DNA from: Candidatus Zhuqueibacterota bacterium
Lineage (GTDB): Bacteria > Zhuqueibacterota > QNDG01
Length of the DNA stretch: 6,091 nt
Direction of reading: 5' to 3'
Assembly: GCA_003645915.1 (NCBI GenBank)
Contig: QNDG01000111.1
Location: 1 to 6,091 of the forward strand
In this document: positions 5,619-6,091 of the stretch, one piece after another
How positions within the stretch are numbered: the first letter of the stretch is position 1
Layout of the letters: the number at the start of each line of letters is the position of its first letter
The notes under the pieces: generated by a model
What the model saw: only the letters and a program-made list of their open reading frames with translations
Told to the model about the DNA's origin: nothing
The model's database searches: none
Translations under genes and position numbers: made by a program

Positions 5619-5963
5619 CTAACATGTAAGATGAAAGGCTGCTGTTACTCTGATGCCCTCTTCTAAAAACCTGTTAAAAAGTTTAACCGCTTTTGAACTG
5701 GGCAGTGCATAATGCCGGATATTTTTTTGTTCAAGCAGAGCAGTCAGACTGTCATCAATCTTCATAAGTCCGAACTTGCCGGTACCTACAATAAGTACAT
5801 CCGGATTGGAATCTTCCAGAACATTTTTAATGTCCTCTTCATACAGCCTGTGGCTCTCTTTTCTCCACCAGTTCTCAATTATCTTATCCGGAGTTATTAT
5901 AAGATCTTTTGTGTATACAATATTATTTATTTTCATTTTTCCAAAGGAGTAACTCTCAATCAT
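5619..5963 (-). CDS. Mth938/DUF498-domain protein (NDUFAF3-like fold)
   Basis: A complete 114-residue single-domain protein covering essentially the whole Mth938-like family (PF04430). The family pattern runs through the entire chain: IESYSFGKM (2-10), YTKDLIITPD (17-26), NWWRKESHRL (31-40), PDVLIVGTGKFG (54-65), KAVKLFNRFLEEG (91-103) and the terminal HLTC (111-114). It should be a soluble cytoplasmic protein. The domain is also found in eukaryotic NDUFAF3, a respiratory complex I assembly factor, but bacterial members have no agreed function. The IVGTGKFG stretch is a conserved glycine turn and not proof of nucleotide binding. The ATG has AAGGAGG (5971-5977) at 7 nt. The start overlaps the last 8 nt of the queH-like gene, so the two are translated from one message, which hints at linked roles without showing them. 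Confidence 0.9.
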   Translation of the reverse strand: MIESYSFGKMKINNIVYTKDLIITPDKIIENWWRKESHRLYEEDIKNVLEDSNPDVLIVGTGKFGLMKIDDSLTALLEQKNIRHYALPSSKAVKLFNRFLEEGIRVTAAFHLTC

Positions 5964-6091
5964 GGGTCCGCCTCCTTTTTCTTCTCATCTCAGCTTCTCT
6001 TTTGCTGTATATGCATCCGCAATAATTCTGCCTGTAAAGGCCCTCTTTTCTGCTGATTTCCACGCTTATTTTGAATCCGTTCTTTTTTTTA
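5956..6091 (-). CDS. queH: QueH-type epoxyqueuosine reductase, C-terminal end only
   Basis: The last 44 codons and TGA stop of a gene entering from the right edge of the window. The visible fragment contains EGLYRQNYCGCIYSKRE (residues 16-32 of the fragment). The YRQ-x-YCGC-x-(Y/F)S motif is the signature C-terminal end of QueH (formerly DUF208), the cobalamin-independent enzyme that reduces epoxyqueuosine to queuosine in the tRNA wobble position. The two cysteines in CGC belong to the conserved cysteine set of this iron-sulfur enzyme. The remaining cysteines and the N-terminal domain lie outside the window. A strongly basic tail (MRRKRRRTHD) follows the motif; its coding sequence contains the Shine-Dalgarno of the next gene, which may explain part of its Arg/Lys composition. 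The stop lies inside the Mth938-like gene, an 8-nt overlap. Confidence 0.85.
   Translation of the reverse strand, partial: KKKNGFKISVEISRKEGLYRQNYCGCIYSKREAEMRRKRRRTHD

Noticed and set aside
5964..6091. Upstream end treated as intergenic regulatory DNA
   Set aside because: In the minus frame it reads as the QueH C-terminus with the YRQNYCGC motif, so it is coding.
1..6091. CRISPR array, tRNA, insertion sequence, toxin-antitoxin or phage-defence cassette
   Set aside because: No spaced direct repeats, tRNA arm pattern, transposase motif or defence-gene domain was found on either strand.

Overview
The window most likely comes from a bacterium of the FCB superphylum outside classical Bacteroidia, for example an Ignavibacteria, Calditrichota, KSB1 or Marinimicrobia-type lineage. 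Three observations support this. The 523-residue secreted protein ends in a type IX secretion sorting domain with the YPNPFNP and GLYIYRL motifs common in those lineages. Its signal peptide, and that of the truncated alpha-galactosidase, is followed by Gln at the likely cleavage point. Every gene whose start is visible has a strong GGAGG-type Shine-Dalgarno at 5-7 nt, which is atypical for classical Bacteroidia. The DNA is AT-rich. The phylum is an inference and was not tested by any search.

All supported genes lie on the minus strand, so transcription runs from high to low coordinates. In that order: (i) the last 44 codons of a QueH-type epoxyqueuosine reductase (5956-6091, cut by the window edge), overlapping by 8 nt a complete Mth938/DUF498-family gene (5619-5963); (ii) a 523-aa secreted, T9SS-sorted protein of unknown function (3997-5568); (iii) a tight two-gene membrane unit, a 102-aa internally duplicated protein (3582-3890) and a TTG-started DUF2809-like protein (3177-3572), 9 nt apart; (iv) a CysM-type cysteine synthase (2154-3053) behind a leader rich in inverted repeats; (v) a second membrane pair 24 nt apart, an Mpv17/PMP22-like protein (1440-1964) and a seven-helix protein (717-1415); (vi) a secreted GH27 alpha-galactosidase (1-595, cut by the window edge) with its own promoter and a LacI-family operator on the likely transcription start.

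The window looks like ordinary chromosomal housekeeping and accessory genes in short operons. I see no mobile element, CRISPR array, tRNA, rRNA or defence system. The points most worth checking are the Mpv17-like bacterial protein with its 7TM partner, the queH/Mth938 overlap, the LacI-type control of the alpha-galactosidase, the conserved-looking secreted protein, and the potentially alternative hairpins before cysM. Two start-codon decisions matter for annotation: cysM should start at the second ATG, and the DUF2809 gene starts with TTG. No stretch longer than 300 bases lacks a gene; the largest gap (1965-2153) holds only a weak 11-bp inverted repeat.
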